DNA of 7,654 nt from Lachnospiraceae bacterium. GTDB taxonomy: Bacteria; Bacillota_A; Clostridia; Lachnospirales; Lachnospiraceae. The notes below the pieces were generated by a model, which was given only the letters and a program-made list of their open reading frames with translations, was not told the origin of the DNA and ran no database searches. Below, piece after piece: positions 7,007 through 7,654 of the stretch. The stretch lies in the NCBI GenBank assembly GCA_024690425.1, contig JAILCT010000028.1:1-7654 (forward strand), given 5' to 3'. Position 1 is the stretch's first letter. Every line of letters starts with the position of its first letter. A program made the position numbers and the translations under genes.

Positions 7007-7023
7007 GACGGACGGTGTCCGTC
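7007..7023. repeat. 7-3-7 inverted repeat in the flotillin leader
   Basis: GACGGAC and GTCCGTC are perfect inverted arms around a 3-base centre. In the flotillin mRNA this would be a tight GC-rich hairpin ending about 7 bases before the AGGAGG site. It could be a repressor operator downstream of the promoter or a 5' RNA hairpin. On the plus strand, 7005-7016 matches 11 of 12 bases of the minus strand of the palindrome at 5048-5064, but the centres of symmetry do not coincide. Confidence 0.5.
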
Positions 7024-7042
7024 TCTGTTTCTTACTGAACAA

Positions 7043-7071
7043 ATATTATCATGTCACTGATAAAGGAACAA
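7043..7071 (-). promoter_or_regulatory. Candidate flotillin promoter, extended -10 type
   Basis: On the minus strand TTGTTC (7066-7071, 3 of 6), a 17-base spacer and TAATAT (7043-7048, 4 of 6) are seen, with TG one base before the -10 (TGATAATAT) as in extended -10 promoters. The start would be near 7036, so the inverted repeat at 7007-7023 would lie about 13-30 bases into the transcript. It is the best candidate in the gap but is not close to consensus. Confidence 0.4.
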
Positions 7072-7310
7072 TACCGGATTTGGCAAATAAAATGTGATTA
7101 ATTCTCCGTTTTGAGAATCTTATGGATCATCATATAAATAACCCCGCCACAGGAGATAAGACGAAGGAATACTTACACAAAATAGGTGAATACCATAATC
7201 ATCAGACGCAGCTGCCAATGATACCCCTCATGACGCCGGGCTGGCGGATAAATCCCTCGAAGGAAAGAGGGTCCTTCTGGCGGAAGATATGCCGGTATAT
7301 TTCCCCGCAT
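7072..7310. other. Gap between the M13 peptidase and flotillin genes, no convincing gene
   Basis: No open frame here has both a ribosome binding site and a believable protein. On the minus strand just after the peptidase stop, two short hairpins overlap and exclude each other: GAAGGA/TCCTTC (7272-7277 with 7259-7264) and CCCTC/GAGGG (7267-7271 with 7254-7258), the latter followed by ATTTAT. A further weak hairpin ATTCTC/GAGAAT lies at 7101-7118 with a T-rich stretch after it. Either could be a poor terminator for the peptidase transcript. A 7-base direct repeat CTGGCGG occurs at 7241-7247 and 7277-7283. Confidence 0.5.
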
Positions 7311-7652
7311 TCACCATATTATCAGCCGATCCTGCGGAGCAAGGTACATATTGTCGCCTTCCTTCACATCATATGTTTCGTAGAATTCTTCAAACTGCTG
7401 TACGGGTACATTCGTCCTTGAATAATCGAGAGGATGTTCATCCTGTTTCAGTGTCGACAGTTCCTCGCTGTAGACTCTGAGACAGCCATTCATCTGTGCA
7501 TACTTTTTAAAGAACCTGTCATAATCAAATCCCTCAACCTTGGATGCCATTCTGAGAGCACACTGTAATCCGGTCATATCGGCGACCATTTCCGTATCAA
7601 TATTTGTTCCTATAAAATGCTCATCACCAAATGCGATAATGCCGTCCAGGTA
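7311..7652 (-). CDS. M13-family (neprilysin/PepO-like) zinc metallopeptidase, C-terminal 113 residues
   Basis: This is the end of a zinc endopeptidase; the N-terminal part, including the HExxH zinc motif, lies beyond the right edge, and the frame stays open to the last complete codon. In the fragment, EMVAD (E21, D25) matches the family ExxxD motif that gives the third zinc ligand (E646 and D650 in human neprilysin). HPLDYSR (H73, R79) keeps the spacing of neprilysin H711 and R717, which contact the substrate. The end FEEFYETYDVKEGDNMYLAPQDR is typical of bacterial M13 enzymes. The final residues are LIIW, where neprilysin has CRVW: the tryptophan is kept and the cysteine is not. Full-length members are about 650-700 residues and cut peptides up to about 40 residues. 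No signal peptide can be judged here. It probably belongs to a transcription unit separate from flotillin. Confidence 0.9.
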   Translation of the reverse strand, partial: YLDGIIAFGDEHFIGTNIDTEMVADMTGLQCALRMASKVEGFDYDRFFKKYAQMNGCLRVYSEELSTLKQDEHPLDYSRTNVPVQQFEEFYETYDVKEGDNMYLAPQDRLIIW

Positions 7653-7654
7653 GT

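Noticed and set aside
7173..7310. Minus-strand 45-codon frame starting one base-step after the M13 stop (TGA then ATG)
   Set aside because: No usable Shine-Dalgarno, and composition is unconvincing. A second frame over the same stretch is also open, containing FEGFIRQPGVMRGIIGS, but it has stops just upstream and no start before this segment. It could be a gene relic, but I cannot support it.

Overview
The window looks like chromosomal DNA of an anaerobic Gram-positive bacterium, most likely a Lachnospiraceae-type Clostridia (Butyrivibrio/Roseburia-like). The reasons are purine-rich AGGAGG/GAGGTG ribosome binding sites, moderate GC (upper 40s by eye), frequent AGG/AGA, ATA and CTT codons, a BceA/MacB-type ATPase with a 'GALN' D-loop, and a Clostridia-style M13 peptidase tail and flotillin. 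The genus is inference. All supported genes lie on the minus strand, so transcription runs from high to low coordinates.

Right part (7654 down to about 5371): the C-terminal 113 residues of an M13 (neprilysin/PepO-type) zinc metallopeptidase enter from the right edge. About 320 bases without a convincing gene follow, holding a candidate promoter and a hairpin next to a ribosome binding site. Next is a complete flotillin (SPFH) gene with an N-terminal membrane anchor, a long Ala/Glu-rich coiled coil and an 11-residue tandem repeat. A strong hairpin plus T5 follows the flotillin gene and looks like its intrinsic terminator.

Middle (5370 to 5161): a 69-codon gene for a two-helix membrane protein. 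Its Shine-Dalgarno sequence is the 3' arm of that terminator-like hairpin, so one structure may both end flotillin transcription and mask this ribosome binding site.

Left part (5103 down to 1): a near-consensus sigma-A promoter (TTGACA, 17 bases, TATTCT) is followed at about +4 to +20 by a 17-base perfect palindrome, the layout expected of a TetR-family operator. Downstream lie an MFS drug/solute exporter, a TetR-family repressor overlapping it by 23 bases, a two-domain FtsX/MacB-type ABC permease, and its ATPase (cut by the left edge). The simplest reading is one autoregulated operon: the repressor senses an unknown ligand and releases the promoter, inducing both a proton- or ion-driven MFS pump and an ATP-driven MacB-like exporter. 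No substrate can be named from sequence.

I see no tRNA, rRNA, CRISPR array, transposase or phage gene. The most interesting points are the paired-exporter operon with its exactly placed operator, and the hairpin shared between the flotillin terminator and the start of the small membrane-protein gene.
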